The translations under genes were made by a program, and so were the position numbers. A stretch of DNA of 7,686 bases, from assembly GCA_023393265.1 (NCBI GenBank), contig JAEWME010000313.1, positions 1-7,686 of the forward strand, in the 5' to 3' direction. This document shows positions 1 through 6,953 of this stretch, piece by piece; position 1 is the first letter of the stretch, and each line of letters opens with the position of its first letter. The notes under the pieces were generated by a model that was not told the DNA's origin, made no database searches, and worked only from the letters and a program-made list of their open reading frames with translations. Origin of the DNA: Bacteroidota bacterium (GTDB taxonomy: Bacteria > Bacteroidota > Bacteroidia > Bacteroidales > Prolixibacteraceae).

Positions 1-1574
1 ATACACAATTGTCGAAATTTCATGGGATGTATCAGCAGGCTGACCGTGACCTGGAGAAAGAACGCAAACGCCAAAAACTGGAACCGGCCTTTTCCTTCCT
101 GATCCGTGTTCGGATTCCGGGCGGAATTACAACGCCGAAACAGTGGCTCCAAATGGATCAACTCTCTGAAACATACGCAAACAATACCCTTAAATTAACC
201 ACTCGTCAGGCATTTCAGCTGCATGGTGTGATAAAAACAAACCTGAAAAAGACGATTCAGGGGATGAATGAGGTGTTGCTGGATACCATTGCTGCTTGCG
301 GTGATGTGAACCGGAATGTGATGTGTCACCCAAATCCGGGAGAGTCAGAGCTGCATCAGGAAATATCCGACCTTGCTCGAAGAATCAGCGAACATTTGCT
401 TCCTTCGACCACCGCATATCATGAAATTTGGCTCGATCAGAAACTCATTGCAGACAGCAAAAAAGATGTAGAGCCAATTTATGGAGATCGCTACTTGCCA
501 AGAAAATTTAAGATTGCAGTGGTGATACCGCCATATAACGATTCCGATGTTTTTTCGCAGGATCTTGGTTTTATAGTCATCGTTGAAAACGGGAAAATTA
601 TCGGTTACAATGTCTGTGTTGGTGGCGGAATGGGCTCTACTTTTGGGATGCCGGAGACGTATCCGCGTTTAGCCGATGTGATTGGATTTTGTACTCCGGA
701 GCAGGTGATTGAAGTGGCTGAAAAAGTTGTTTTGGTTCAACGCGATAATGGTAACAGGCAAAACCGTAAACGGGCACGCCTGAAATACACGATTGATGAC
801 CGCGGACTGGAATGGTTTAAGAAAGAGTTGTCCAGTTATTTGGGTTATCCGCTGGCAGATGCAAAACCTTTTCAATTGACCCGGACCGGAGACCGCATTG
901 GCTGGAAACAAGGAGCTGATTCCAAATGGCATTTGAACTTGTTTGTTGAAGGAGGAAGGGTGGCCGATCGCAATGGATTCAACCTGAAAACTGCCCTTCG
1001 CGAAATTGCTCAAAATATTGACGGACAATTTATATTGACAGGGAATCAGAATTTGATTATTGCCAATCTGACTGCTCAGGAAAAGAAAAAAACGAGCGAT
1101 ATTTTGAAAAAGAACAATGTTGCTCCGGAGAATTTATCTGGATTGCGACAGAATTCAATCGCCTGCGTGGCTCTTAATACCTGCGGACTGGCGTTTGCTG
1201 AAGCCGAAAGGTATTTACCTTCGCTGATAACCAAAATTGAGGAAATCCTGGAAAAACACGGTTTGTTCAACGACGAAATCGTCATCCGTATGACTGGCTG
1301 CCCAAATGGTTGCGGGCGGCCTTATCTGGCTGAGATTGGTTTTATCGGCAAATCGGAAGGACACTACAACCTTTATTTGGGTGGAAACTTTAATGGAACC
1401 CGCCTGAATACGCTTTACCGCGAAACGTTAACCGAAGAAGAGATTTTGAATGAATTAGGTCCCATCATTGCAGATTATGCGCAAAACCGTGAAGATGGAG
1501 AGCGATTCGGAGATTTTGTCATCAGGAAAGAATATGTGACTGAGACCAAAAAAGGAAGTGACTTTAAACATTAA
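1..1574 (+). CDS. cysI: Sulfite reductase hemoprotein (CysI type), 5'-truncated by the window edge
   Basis: This is the siroheme/[4Fe-4S] subunit of assimilatory sulfite reductase, which reduces sulfite to sulfide with six electrons in the cytoplasm. Numbered from a TTG at position 9, the cluster and siroheme cysteines are C386-x5-C392 and C431-x3-C435, the same spacing as recalled for E. coli CysI (434/440/479/483). Other signatures are KFHGMYQQADRD (3-14), the RxRxPGG segment (33-39), LTTRQAFQLHG (63-73), NRNVMC (101-106) and LPRKFK (163-168). By motif position, R35, R102, K166 and K168 should be the sulfite-binding residues. The frame stays open to the left edge (Thr-Gln precede the TTG), and about 48 N-terminal residues seem to be missing, so the TTG is unlikely to be the true start. 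The stop is 12 bases before hemD, which suggests one operon. No flavoprotein partner (CysJ) is visible, so the electron donor is unknown. A ferredoxin-type sulfite or nitrite reductase is less likely given the close CysI match. Confidence 0.93.
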   Translation, partial: TQLSKFHGMYQQADRDLEKERKRQKLEPAFSFLIRVRIPGGITTPKQWLQMDQLSETYANNTLKLTTRQAFQLHGVIKTNLKKTIQGMNEVLLDTIAACGDVNRNVMCHPNPGESELHQEISDLARRISEHLLPSTTAYHEIWLDQKLIADSKKDVEPIYGDRYLPRKFKIAVVIPPYNDSDVFSQDLGFIVIVENGKIIGYNVCVGGGMGSTFGMPETYPRLADVIGFCTPEQVIEVAEKVVLVQRDNGNRQNRKRARLKYTIDDRGLEWFKKELSSYLGYPLADAKPFQLTRTGDRIGWKQGADSKWHLNLFVEGGRVADRNGFNLKTALREIAQNIDGQFILTGNQNLIIANLTAQEKKKTSDILKKNNVAPENLSGLRQNSIACVALNTCGLAFAEAERYLPSLITKIEEILEKHGLFNDEIVIRMTGCPNGCGRPYLAEIGFIGKSEGHYNLYLGGNFNGTRLNTLYRETLTEEEILNELGPIIADYAQNREDGERFGDFVIRKEYVTETKKGSDFKH

Positions 1575-1586
1575 AATATTACGGAC

Positions 1587-2303
1587 ATGAAAACACCTGT
1601 TTTTTTTATTGCCGAAAGGTTGTCTAAGTCAACCAGACAATGGTTGCAAAAGCAACATGTTCAGTACATTGAACAACCATTTTTTAGAATCGAGTATAAA
1701 AAACCGAACCTTACTTTTTTTGAAACCATGCAGCAAACACGAAAACAATGGGTGGTGACAAGTGTTTACGCTGCACATTGGCTGGTTCATTTCAAGGCAA
1801 AAGTTGGAATAACCGCAAATGATCGTGTTTATTGTTGGTCGGACAAACAGGCTGAAATTTTGAAAGGTTTGGATTTACCGGTTGTAGCAACCGCTACTTA
1901 CTCAAATATTCAGGAGTTGTCGGAACTGGTTATTTCTCAGAATGAAGGTGATTCTGTTTTGTTTCTCCATGGCGATTCGCTTCACAACGAATTTTCGTCG
2001 GCATTATCGGGCTATCCAATTCAGTACACTGAAATAGAAGTATACAAAAATACGCCGATTGAAAAGTTTGTCAGTGGCATTTTTGATGCTTATTTGTTTT
2101 TCAGTCCGACAGGAATCGATCGTTTTAAAGCTGCAGGGAATTTTCCGAACCCTAATTCAACAATTTTAGCAAACGAAAACTCGACTGCCCGCGAGGCCTG
2201 GCGCGCTTTTACAAACAAAGTTTACCTCTCGCCCGAACAGGAAGAGTTATCGTTTGTTCAGTATTCGGTTTCGCGCTGGATGGCCGAAAATAACAAAAAT
2301 TGA
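1587..2303 (+). CDS. hemD: Uroporphyrinogen-III synthase, divergent (HemD family)
   Basis: The predicted enzyme cyclises hydroxymethylbilane to uroporphyrinogen III with inversion of ring D, the last step shared by heme, siroheme and cobalamin synthesis. At 238 residues it has normal family length. HemD proteins share little sequence, so the call rests on dispersed motifs in the right order: VVTSVYAAHWL (56-66, matching the usual FTSxNAV segment), a TYSNIQEL segment (104-111), EVYKNTP (151-157, matching the usual YxTxP hinge), LFFSPTGIDRF (170-180, matching FxSPSxVxxF) and ANENSTAREA (195-204, matching the usual GxxTAxAL). It is predicted to be a cytoplasmic two-domain protein with no signal peptide. 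The ATG lies 12 bases after the cysI stop, and the TGA stop directly abuts the next ATG. Placement between sulfite reductase and the C-methyltransferase supports a role in siroheme supply. No strong Shine-Dalgarno sequence is visible. Confidence 0.85.
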   Translation: MKTPVFFIAERLSKSTRQWLQKQHVQYIEQPFFRIEYKKPNLTFFETMQQTRKQWVVTSVYAAHWLVHFKAKVGITANDRVYCWSDKQAEILKGLDLPVVATATYSNIQELSELVISQNEGDSVLFLHGDSLHNEFSSALSGYPIQYTEIEVYKNTPIEKFVSGIFDAYLFFSPTGIDRFKAAGNFPNPNSTILANENSTAREAWRAFTNKVYLSPEQEELSFVQYSVSRWMAENNKN

Positions 2304-3143
2304 ATGGGGAAGGAGACAATTTCAATTTTGGGCTGTGGCTGGCTTGGCTTGCCCCTTGGGAAATATCTTGCTGAAAGAGGTTTTCAGCTGAAAGGTTCGG
2401 TAACAAAAGCGGAAAAGTTTGATCTGCTGAAGGCTTCCGGAGTTCTTCCATATCATTTGGAAGTTGATGCGGAGCAACTCTGGGTAAACGATCCCGACTT
2501 CTTCGAATGTGATATCCTGGTAATTTCGGTTCCACCGCGCCGAATTGAAAATATCCGTCAGGTTTATCCGGCACAGATGGCTCAGCTTGTTCCGTTTATC
2601 GTGCAACACAAAATTGAAAAGGTACTTTTTATTTCCTCTACTTCAGTTTATCCTGAAACATTGCAAAATGCGACAGAAGACAGTATTTGTACGCCGGATA
2701 AGGAAAGCGGCAAAGCGATTGTGCTGGCAGAGGAACTGTTGAAAATACAGAAAGAATTTAGTACCACCATTTTGCGTTTTGGAGGACTCATTGGTGCCGA
2801 TCGAAATCCGGCCCGTTTCCTGATGAAAGCTTCTGCTTCGATTCCGAATACGCCGGTTAACCTGATTCATCAGGACGATTGCATTGGAATCATTGCAGAA
2901 ATTATCAACCAAAATGTTTGGGGCGAAACGCTGAACGCCAGTTCTCCGGAGCACCCGCTGAAAAAGGATTTCTATGGGAAGGCTGCCGAAATATCGGGTT
3001 TACCCAAACCTCCGGTTGACGAACAACCGGTTGTATCAAAAATTGTTAACCCTGAAAAGCTGATCCGGTTACTTCAGTATTCATTTAAATATCCCAGCCC
3101 GATTGATTACCTCAATTCGTTGGGCTCAAACAAATCAGAATAA
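2304..3143 (+). CDS. YeeZ-family NAD(P)-binding Rossmann protein (atypical extended SDR) in the siroheme operon
   Basis: This is a 279-residue Rossmann-fold protein of the NAD-dependent epimerase/dehydratase superfamily, closest to E. coli YeeZ as I recall its sequence. The N-terminal nucleotide motif is ISILGCGWLGLPLGK (6-20, with G10, G12 and G15). Other YeeZ-like blocks are VISVPPRR (73-80), FISSTSVYPE (109-118), LRFGGLIGADRNPARF (157-172), VNLIHQDD (185-192) and NASSPEHP (211-218). The active-site Tyr-x3-Lys of classical SDR enzymes is not seen: the expected place reads ESGKAIVLAEELL (134-146), with Ser where Tyr is expected. E. coli YeeZ also appears to lack it, so this may be a family trait rather than damage. 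The reaction is unknown. The gene abuts hemD and the methyltransferase with no bases between on either side, so it is surely co-transcribed and probably translationally coupled. A part in siroheme synthesis or tetrapyrrole handling is inference. It has no signal peptide or membrane segment. Confidence 0.85.
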   Translation: MGKETISILGCGWLGLPLGKYLAERGFQLKGSVTKAEKFDLLKASGVLPYHLEVDAEQLWVNDPDFFECDILVISVPPRRIENIRQVYPAQMAQLVPFIVQHKIEKVLFISSTSVYPETLQNATEDSICTPDKESGKAIVLAEELLKIQKEFSTTILRFGGLIGADRNPARFLMKASASIPNTPVNLIHQDDCIGIIAEIINQNVWGETLNASSPEHPLKKDFYGKAAEISGLPKPPVDEQPVVSKIVNPEKLIRLLQYSFKYPSPIDYLNSLGSNKSE

Positions 3144-3881
3144 ATGGCTCACCTTGTTTCCATCGTTGGTGCCGGTCCCGGCGACCCCGATTTGCTCACA
3201 GTAAAAGCGCATAACCGGATATTGTCTGCTGATTTTATTCTGCACGATGCACTTGTTAGCGCCGAAATTCTTCGGTTAGCTACTCCAACTGCGCAACTGG
3301 TTTATGTTGGAAAATTATACGAAGATGGTCAGGATCAGGGTGAAAGACAAGAATGGATCAATCGCACGATTGTGGATTTAGCTGCACAGGGAAAAAGAAT
3401 TGTACGCCTTAAATCGGGCGACCCGATGATTTTCGGACGAGGTGCCGAGGAAATCAGGTTTTGTATCGAAAATAAGCTGAACTATGAAGTCATTCCGGGC
3501 GTAACCGCAGCAATTGGAGCCGCGGCTTTGTATGGCATTCCGCTTACCGAACGCGGAAAAAACAGTATGGTTTTACTTGGAACCGGTCATTATTGCGAAG
3601 GCGATTTTTGCGACCTCGACAGCTTTGTGTCAGTGCTGAAATCTGGTTCTCCGGTTATTTTTTACATGGGGCTCAATAAACTGGTTCATTTGTCGCAACG
3701 GTTGATGGATAAAGGGATTTCAGGAGACACAAAGATTCAGATACTGAGTAAAGTCTCACTCCCCGAAGCATCAACTGTCGATGCAAGACTGGACAATATT
3801 GCTGAAGTATTAAGCACCGGAAAACCGCCAACTCCGGCATTGATTGTAGTGGGCAGAAATATTCAGCGCCTTTGCGATTAA
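3144..3881 (+). CDS. cobA: Uroporphyrinogen-III C-methyltransferase (SUMT)
   Basis: SUMT transfers two methyl groups from S-adenosylmethionine to C2 and C7 of uroporphyrinogen III, giving precorrin-2, the branch point to siroheme and cobalamin. Hallmarks are VSIVGAGPGDPDLLTVKA (5-22, the first SAM-binding loop), RLKSGDPMIFGRGAEEI (88-104; the usual second Gly of LKGGDP is Ser here), VIPGVTAAIGAAALYGIPLTER (starting at 117), TGHY (147-150), FYMG (173-176) and the C-terminal PALIVVGRNI (231-240). At 245 residues it is a stand-alone methyltransferase, without the N-terminal dehydrogenase/ferrochelatase half found in CysG of enterobacteria. The ATG follows the stop of the YeeZ-like gene directly, and this is the last gene of the operon. 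Position in a sulfite reductase operon points to siroheme rather than cobalamin. Some databases name such proteins cobA, others sumT. Its stop lies 8 bases from the stop of the convergent gene. Confidence 0.95.
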   Translation: MAHLVSIVGAGPGDPDLLTVKAHNRILSADFILHDALVSAEILRLATPTAQLVYVGKLYEDGQDQGERQEWINRTIVDLAAQGKRIVRLKSGDPMIFGRGAEEIRFCIENKLNYEVIPGVTAAIGAAALYGIPLTERGKNSMVLLGTGHYCEGDFCDLDSFVSVLKSGSPVIFYMGLNKLVHLSQRLMDKGISGDTKIQILSKVSLPEASTVDARLDNIAEVLSTGKPPTPALIVVGRNIQRLCD

Positions 3882-3889
3882 CTCATAAA

Positions 3890-5290
3890 TTATTTCGGTT
3901 TGTTCAGGAAAACTTTCTGCGCATGGTTCTTTCCATTCACTACAATGTTGAAAATATACGTTCCCGATCGCAGCGGGCTTAAATCTGCTTCAAAACTTTC
4001 GCTTTTAGAGTTTGCCTGAAACCGCTTTCTCCCCTTTAAATCGTATACCAATACAAACGTTTCTAGTCCGGCTGTTTTCTCAGTTTCAATCCTGAAAATG
4101 TTTGCGTTTGAGATGCGCGTTAGTTTAACGTTCTCGTTTTGTTTTACTTCTTGTGTATTAGTTGTACGATCATCAATCCTGAAGATTTTGCCACTTTTCA
4201 CACCGGCAACATACAATTGTCCCTGTGCGTCTTCGCCAAAAGCGCTGAAATTGTTTCCTGAAAACTGGCCAAATTCCTGTTTTACCCAATTGTTATTTTC
4301 GAGGTGCAGCGTAAAAATGCGGTCAGAGCAATAATCTGTGAAAAAATAATGACCATAAAAGGGTGATGTTGGCGAACCTCGGTAAACATATCCGCCAGTG
4401 ACTGAACATTCAGCACCATGGGCATATTCGTGAACCGGAAATGTGTACAACTCTTCAGAATCGCAACCACCGATGCTGTATTCGTGATTTCCCTCGTAGC
4501 AGCGCCAGCCATAATTCTCGCCACCCTTGCTATCAGCTTTCTGAAAGTCGATTTCTTCCCATGCGTTTTGTCCAACATCAGCAATCCACAAATCACCGGT
4601 GAGCCTGTCGAAGCTGAATTTCCAGGGGTTTCGCAGCCCATAAGCCCATATCTCCGGAAGTGCAGATTCATTGTTAACAAATGGATTAGTCTCAGGAATC
4701 GCATAAGGGTCGCCGCTATTCACGTCAATCCTCAGTATTTTACCGAAGAGCAACATCCTGTTTTGAGCGCGGTTGCCTGGATCGCCGCCCGAACCACCAT
4801 CGCCCAAACCAATATACAGGTAGCCGTCAGGACCAAATTTCAGGTCGCCACCATTGTGATTATTGAAAGGTTGTTTCAAATTCAGTAACTCAGTTTCGCT
4901 GGTTGAGTCTGCCTGATTGACATCAGATTCGCTTACTTTAAATCTGACAATATGGGTCACATCTTCTGCTCCGATGTAATTGACGTAGAAATAACCGTTG
5001 GTTTGATAGTCGGGGTGAAAGGCGAGGCCAAGTAGTCCGCGTTCACCTCCATAAACAACCCGGTCGGTAATGTCAAGAAATGGCTTCGCCTGAAGCGAAC
5101 CGTCGCTGTTAACAATGATGATTCTACCACGCTGCTCAACCACGAAAAGGCGCGAGTCGCCACAATTAGTAACATCAACAGGGTTAATCAATCCTGAAGC
5201 CAGAAGTAAAAGTTTATTACCCTGCCCGCTGGCAAAATAAACTGAGAGGCAAAATATCAGGATAAAAAGAAATCTGTTCGACTGTTTCAT
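3890..5290 (-). CDS. Secreted glucose/sorbosone dehydrogenase-like (PQQ-type) beta-propeller with C-terminal T9SS-like sorting domain
   Basis: A 466-residue exported protein. Residues 1-22 form a signal peptide (KQSNR, then a hydrophobic stretch ending near ASGQ). Residues about 25-373 form a six-bladed propeller of the soluble aldose sugar dehydrogenase/HHIP-like family: GERGLLGLAFHPDY (82-95), NHNGGDLKFGPDGYLYIGLGDGG (starting at 144; H145 matches the catalytic His of soluble glucose dehydrogenase), GLRNPWKFSFD (218-228; R220 matches its active-site Arg) and GGENYGW (256-262). C264/C276 and C295/C321 sit where disulfides are expected for this subfamily. Residues about 390-466 look like a type A T9SS sorting domain: VYDLKGRKRF (415-424), DLSPLRSGTYIFNI (436-449) and a final KVFLNK. 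The likely fate is secretion or surface attachment. PQQ-dependent sugar oxidation is a family inference; no PQQ genes are in view and the substrate is unknown. The start codon lies inside an inverted repeat. Confidence 0.9.
   Translation of the reverse strand: MKQSNRFLFILIFCLSVYFASGQGNKLLLLASGLINPVDVTNCGDSRLFVVEQRGRIIIVNSDGSLQAKPFLDITDRVVYGGERGLLGLAFHPDYQTNGYFYVNYIGAEDVTHIVRFKVSESDVNQADSTSETELLNLKQPFNNHNGGDLKFGPDGYLYIGLGDGGSGGDPGNRAQNRMLLFGKILRIDVNSGDPYAIPETNPFVNNESALPEIWAYGLRNPWKFSFDRLTGDLWIADVGQNAWEEIDFQKADSKGGENYGWRCYEGNHEYSIGGCDSEELYTFPVHEYAHGAECSVTGGYVYRGSPTSPFYGHYFFTDYCSDRIFTLHLENNNWVKQEFGQFSGNNFSAFGEDAQGQLYVAGVKSGKIFRIDDRTTNTQEVKQNENVKLTRISNANIFRIETEKTAGLETFVLVYDLKGRKRFQANSKSESFEADLSPLRSGTYIFNIVVNGKNHAQKVFLNKPK
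3893..4123 (-). other. C-terminal T9SS type A-like sorting domain of the beta-propeller protein
   Basis: This covers residues about 390-466 of the secreted propeller. It has the small beta-sandwich pattern seen in Por/T9SS sorting domains: a hydrophobic strand with VLVYDLKGR, a charged/polar strand, DLSPLRSGTYIFNIVVNGK and a terminal lysine-rich KVFLNKPK. Such domains direct cargo through the type IX system and are usually cleaved off during surface attachment. The domain boundary is estimated by eye. Confidence 0.8.
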
Positions 5291-5327
5291 GGCTAATGGA
5301 TTTGAATGTGGATATAACCATGAAACA
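5283..5327. repeat. Perfect 10-bp inverted repeat spanning the start codon of the beta-propeller gene
   Basis: TGTTTCATGG (5283-5292) and CCATGAAACA (5318-5327) are exact reverse complements separated by 25 bases. The start codon (complement of 5288-5290) lies in the downstream arm. In the mRNA this would form a 10-bp stem holding the AUG and the next codon or two. It could also be a DNA operator for a dimeric regulator, or chance. The rest of the 93-base gap (5291-5383) shows no convincing TAnnTTTG promoter, no Shine-Dalgarno sequence and no terminator after the permease gene. Confidence 0.6.
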
Positions 5328-5383
5328 AGGAAATCGTGATTTTGTTAGAGCCTTTTGTTTTCGGCGATTTGATTAACAGATAT

Positions 5384-6898
5384 TTACTGCCTGATTTTAC
5401 TTTTCCTGATACCGTAAACAAAATAGATAAGGAATCCGAGTGCCATCCAGATCAGTAACCTGGCCCAGGTCTCCCAAGGTAATGAAGCCATCTGCAAAAG
5501 GCAAATCCCGGCTCCCAGGATTGGTACCACAGGCACCCAGGGCGTACGGAACGAACGTTGCAACTCGGGCCTTTGGTAACGCAGAATAATTACACCAACA
5601 CATACAATGGCAAATGCCAGCAAAGTTCCTATTGAAACAAGTTCGCCCAAAATGTTGATTGGTAAAATGCCGGCAAGTACAAATGCCACAGCCCCGGTTA
5701 TCAGCGTGCTGGCATAAGGCGTTTTAAATTTTGGATGCACTTTGGCAAATACAGGCGGAAGCAAACCATCTTTGGCCATTGAATAAAAGATGCGAGGTTG
5801 CCCCATCAACAAAACCAAAATAACAGAGCTGAGTCCTGCTATGGCTGCTATTTTAATAATTGGCCGCAACCAGAACCAATCTTTTCCCATTGCATTTACA
5901 CCCACCGCAATGGGGTCGGCAACATTCAGAAATGTATAGCTTACAATGCCGGTGAGTACAATTGCAACCAAAATATATAGCAGCGTTGAAATTCCAAGAG
6001 AACCAAGTATTCCTACAGGCATGTCTTTCTGCGGATTTTTCGCCTCCTGCGCAGCAGTTGAAACAGCATCGAACCCGATATAGGCAAAGAAAATCACGGC
6101 AGCGCCCCTAAAAATTCCACTCCATCCGTAGTGTCCCCATGTTCCGGTATTTTCTGGAATAAATGGGTGCCAGTTGACTTTGTTTACAAACATGAAACCG
6201 ACACCAATAAACATCAGGATAACAAAAACTTTTATAATAACCATCACATTATTGAAACGTGCTGACTCGCGAATCCCGACCAACAAAAGTGAGGTGATGA
6301 AAGCTACGATGAACATCGCCGGGAGATTCAATATGGCTGTCAGATGTGGCAGCGAATCGATTGCAATGCCGGAATCTGCAAGGCTTTTGGCAAGTTCGGG
6401 GGTGATCATTTTCCACCCGGCTTCAGGCACATTTATCAATATTGTTCCCCACGCTGCGGTGAACTGTGCCGGGATGATGATGCCAAAATCATTGAGGAAA
6501 CTAACCACATAACCAGCCCAGCCAACCGAAACCGTTGATGCTGCAAACAGGTACTCGAGAATGAGGTCCCAGCCAATAATCCAGGCAATGAACTCGCCCA
6601 TGGTAGCGTAGGCATACGTGTATGCGCTGCCCGAAATTGGGATCATGGAAGCGAACTCGGCATAACATAAACCGGCGAAGAGGCAGGCCATCCCTGAAAT
6701 TAAAAAGGAAATGACGATGGCTGGCCCGGCGTACTGCGCAGCGGCTTGTCCGGTTAAAACGAAAATACCCGCACCAATTACGGCACCCACTCCAAGCGTG
6801 GTCAAATTTAAGGCGCTTAATGATTTGCGTAATCCCTGATCTGATTTTGATTCAGCAATGAGCTGAGAAATTGGTTTGGTAAGGAATAATTTTGACAT
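5384..6898 (-). CDS. APC-superfamily amino-acid permease (cationic amino-acid transporter/YfnA-like)
   Basis: A polytopic inner-membrane amino-acid transporter, 504 residues from the chosen ATG, with 12 or more predicted membrane segments. Family signatures are LGVGAVIGAGIFVLTG (35-50, the unwound first helix that binds the substrate backbone), CYAEFASMIPISGSAYTYAY (starting at 78), FFAYIGFDAVSTAAQEAKNP (270-289, the sixth-helix motif) and GQPRIFYSMAKDGLLPPVF (366-384). Together these place it with the CAT-type permeases rather than the LAT or GABA groups. The substrate cannot be read from sequence; amino acid uptake by symport is the family expectation. Residues 138-186 form a longer, partly polar loop. 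I chose the ATG at 6898 over an in-frame TTG at 6940 because the predicted promoter lies between them, so a transcript from it would not contain the TTG, and because MSKLFLTKPI resembles known N-termini of these proteins. Likely also reachable by read-through from dedA. Confidence 0.9.
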   Translation of the reverse strand: MSKLFLTKPISQLIAESKSDQGLRKSLSALNLTTLGVGAVIGAGIFVLTGQAAAQYAGPAIVISFLISGMACLFAGLCYAEFASMIPISGSAYTYAYATMGEFIAWIIGWDLILEYLFAASTVSVGWAGYVVSFLNDFGIIIPAQFTAAWGTILINVPEAGWKMITPELAKSLADSGIAIDSLPHLTAILNLPAMFIVAFITSLLLVGIRESARFNNVMVIIKVFVILMFIGVGFMFVNKVNWHPFIPENTGTWGHYGWSGIFRGAAVIFFAYIGFDAVSTAAQEAKNPQKDMPVGILGSLGISTLLYILVAIVLTGIVSYTFLNVADPIAVGVNAMGKDWFWLRPIIKIAAIAGLSSVILVLLMGQPRIFYSMAKDGLLPPVFAKVHPKFKTPYASTLITGAVAFVLAGILPINILGELVSIGTLLAFAIVCVGVIILRYQRPELQRSFRTPWVPVVPILGAGICLLQMASLPWETWARLLIWMALGFLIYFVYGIRKSKIRQ

Positions 6899-6912
6899 AA
6901 GGCTAAGGAATG

Positions 6913-6940
6913 TTTGTCCAAAAATAACTTTTTTGTCCAA
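6913..6940. repeat. Direct repeat of a 9-mer around the permease promoter
   Basis: TTTGTCCAA occurs at 6913-6921 and again at 6932-6940, with starts 19 bases apart (about two helical turns). On the permease coding strand it reads TTGGACAAA. The downstream copy overlaps the -7 element and the upstream copy lies in the spacer, a layout compatible with a repressor site. No regulator gene is in the window, so binding is inference. Confidence 0.5.
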
Positions 6941-6947
6941 TAACCAA
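6919..6947 (-). promoter_or_regulatory. Predicted Bacteroidota-type promoter for the permease gene
   Basis: On the minus strand, TTG (complement of 6945-6947) is followed after 18 bases by TATTTTTG (complement of 6919-6926), a full match to the Bacteroidota -7 consensus TAnnTTTG with acceptable -33 spacing. Transcription would begin near 6912-6915, giving a leader of about 15 bases before the ATG at 6898. The T-rich context makes chance matches possible. Confidence 0.6.
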
Positions 6948-6953
6948 GCTATT

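Noticed and set aside
9..11. TTG at position 9 as the start of the sulfite reductase gene
   Set aside because: The frame is open to the window edge, and the family has about 48 more residues before the KFHGMYQQ motif, so the gene starts outside the window.
2209..2954. Several open frames of 65-121 codons overlapping hemD and the YeeZ-like gene
   Set aside because: All overlap well-supported genes in other frames, show no motifs, and have implausible compositions for real proteins.
4418..4888. 156-codon open frame on the + strand inside the propeller gene
   Set aside because: It is antisense to a strongly supported gene, has no recognisable domain, and its composition fits a shadow of the other strand.
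6899..6940. TTG-initiated 14-residue N-terminal extension of the permease
   Set aside because: The TTG lies upstream of the expected transcription start of the TATTTTTG promoter, and the ATG at 6898 gives a family-typical N-terminus.
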